A stretch of 18,296 nucleotides of DNA, taken from the NCBI GenBank assembly GCA_009602725.1, contig WELB01000231.1, forward strand, positions 155,636 to 173,931, written 5' to 3'. Shown piece after piece: positions 18,284 through 18,296 of the stretch (the first letter of the stretch is position 1; each line of letters starts with the position of its first letter). The stretch comes from Spirogloea muscicola (Eukaryota > Streptophyta > Zygnematophyceae > Spirogloeales > Spirogloeaceae). The notes beneath the pieces were generated by a model. It saw only the letters and a program-made list of their open reading frames with translations. It searched no databases and was not told where the DNA came from. The translations under genes and the position numbers were made by a program.

Positions 18284-18296
18284 CTAAGGCTCGACC

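Overview
The window looks like nuclear DNA of a green alga (Chlorophyta). This is an inference. It rests on two intron-containing, plant-type (nucellin/nepenthesin-like, family A1) aspartyl protease genes with long proline-rich tails, on GC-rich non-LTR retrotransposon remains, and on a long CT microsatellite. No prokaryotic operon, rRNA, tRNA or CRISPR array was seen.

Layout from left to right. Bases 1-179 are one arm of an inverted repeat whose other arm is 18105-18283. The region 180-1236 holds no firm gene. Gene A (about 1280-4871, + strand) is a secreted-type aspartyl protease in at least seven exons, with a proline-rich last exon. It carries an in-frame TAA at 1902-1904. The stretch 5004-7070 has no supported gene. 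From 7078 to about 10500 lies a graveyard of 5'-truncated non-LTR elements: a C-terminal endonuclease fragment (7954-8165); a longer piece with the post-RT region, a CCHC finger and a restriction-like endonuclease domain (8166-9812); a 158-bp insertion with an 8-bp target duplication inside that piece; and several copies of a short GGGCTGG...CCAGCCC hairpin repeat. A (CT)n tract (about 10624-10850) follows. Gene B (11288-15049, + strand, eight exons) is a paralogue of gene A with an intact signal peptide, both catalytic aspartates and a proline-rich tail. The region 15200-17140 is mostly unassigned. From 17144 to the end there are more repeat copies and a third endonuclease fragment.

The two proteases share intron positions and phases, and several exon lengths are identical or nearly so. 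They are therefore an old tandem duplication, now separated by retroelement insertions. Both should be secreted and held in the wall or extracellular matrix by a hydroxyproline-rich-type rod. That role is inferred from sequence features only.

The points most worth a second look are: the protease plus proline-rich-rod architecture; in-frame TAA/TAG codons with coding-like sequence beyond them; the inverted arms bounding the window, built from a retroelement-tail repeat; the frame-restoring 158-bp insertion; and the dispersed hairpin family. Exon models come from reading splice signals and comparing the two paralogues by eye. No alignment or database search was run.
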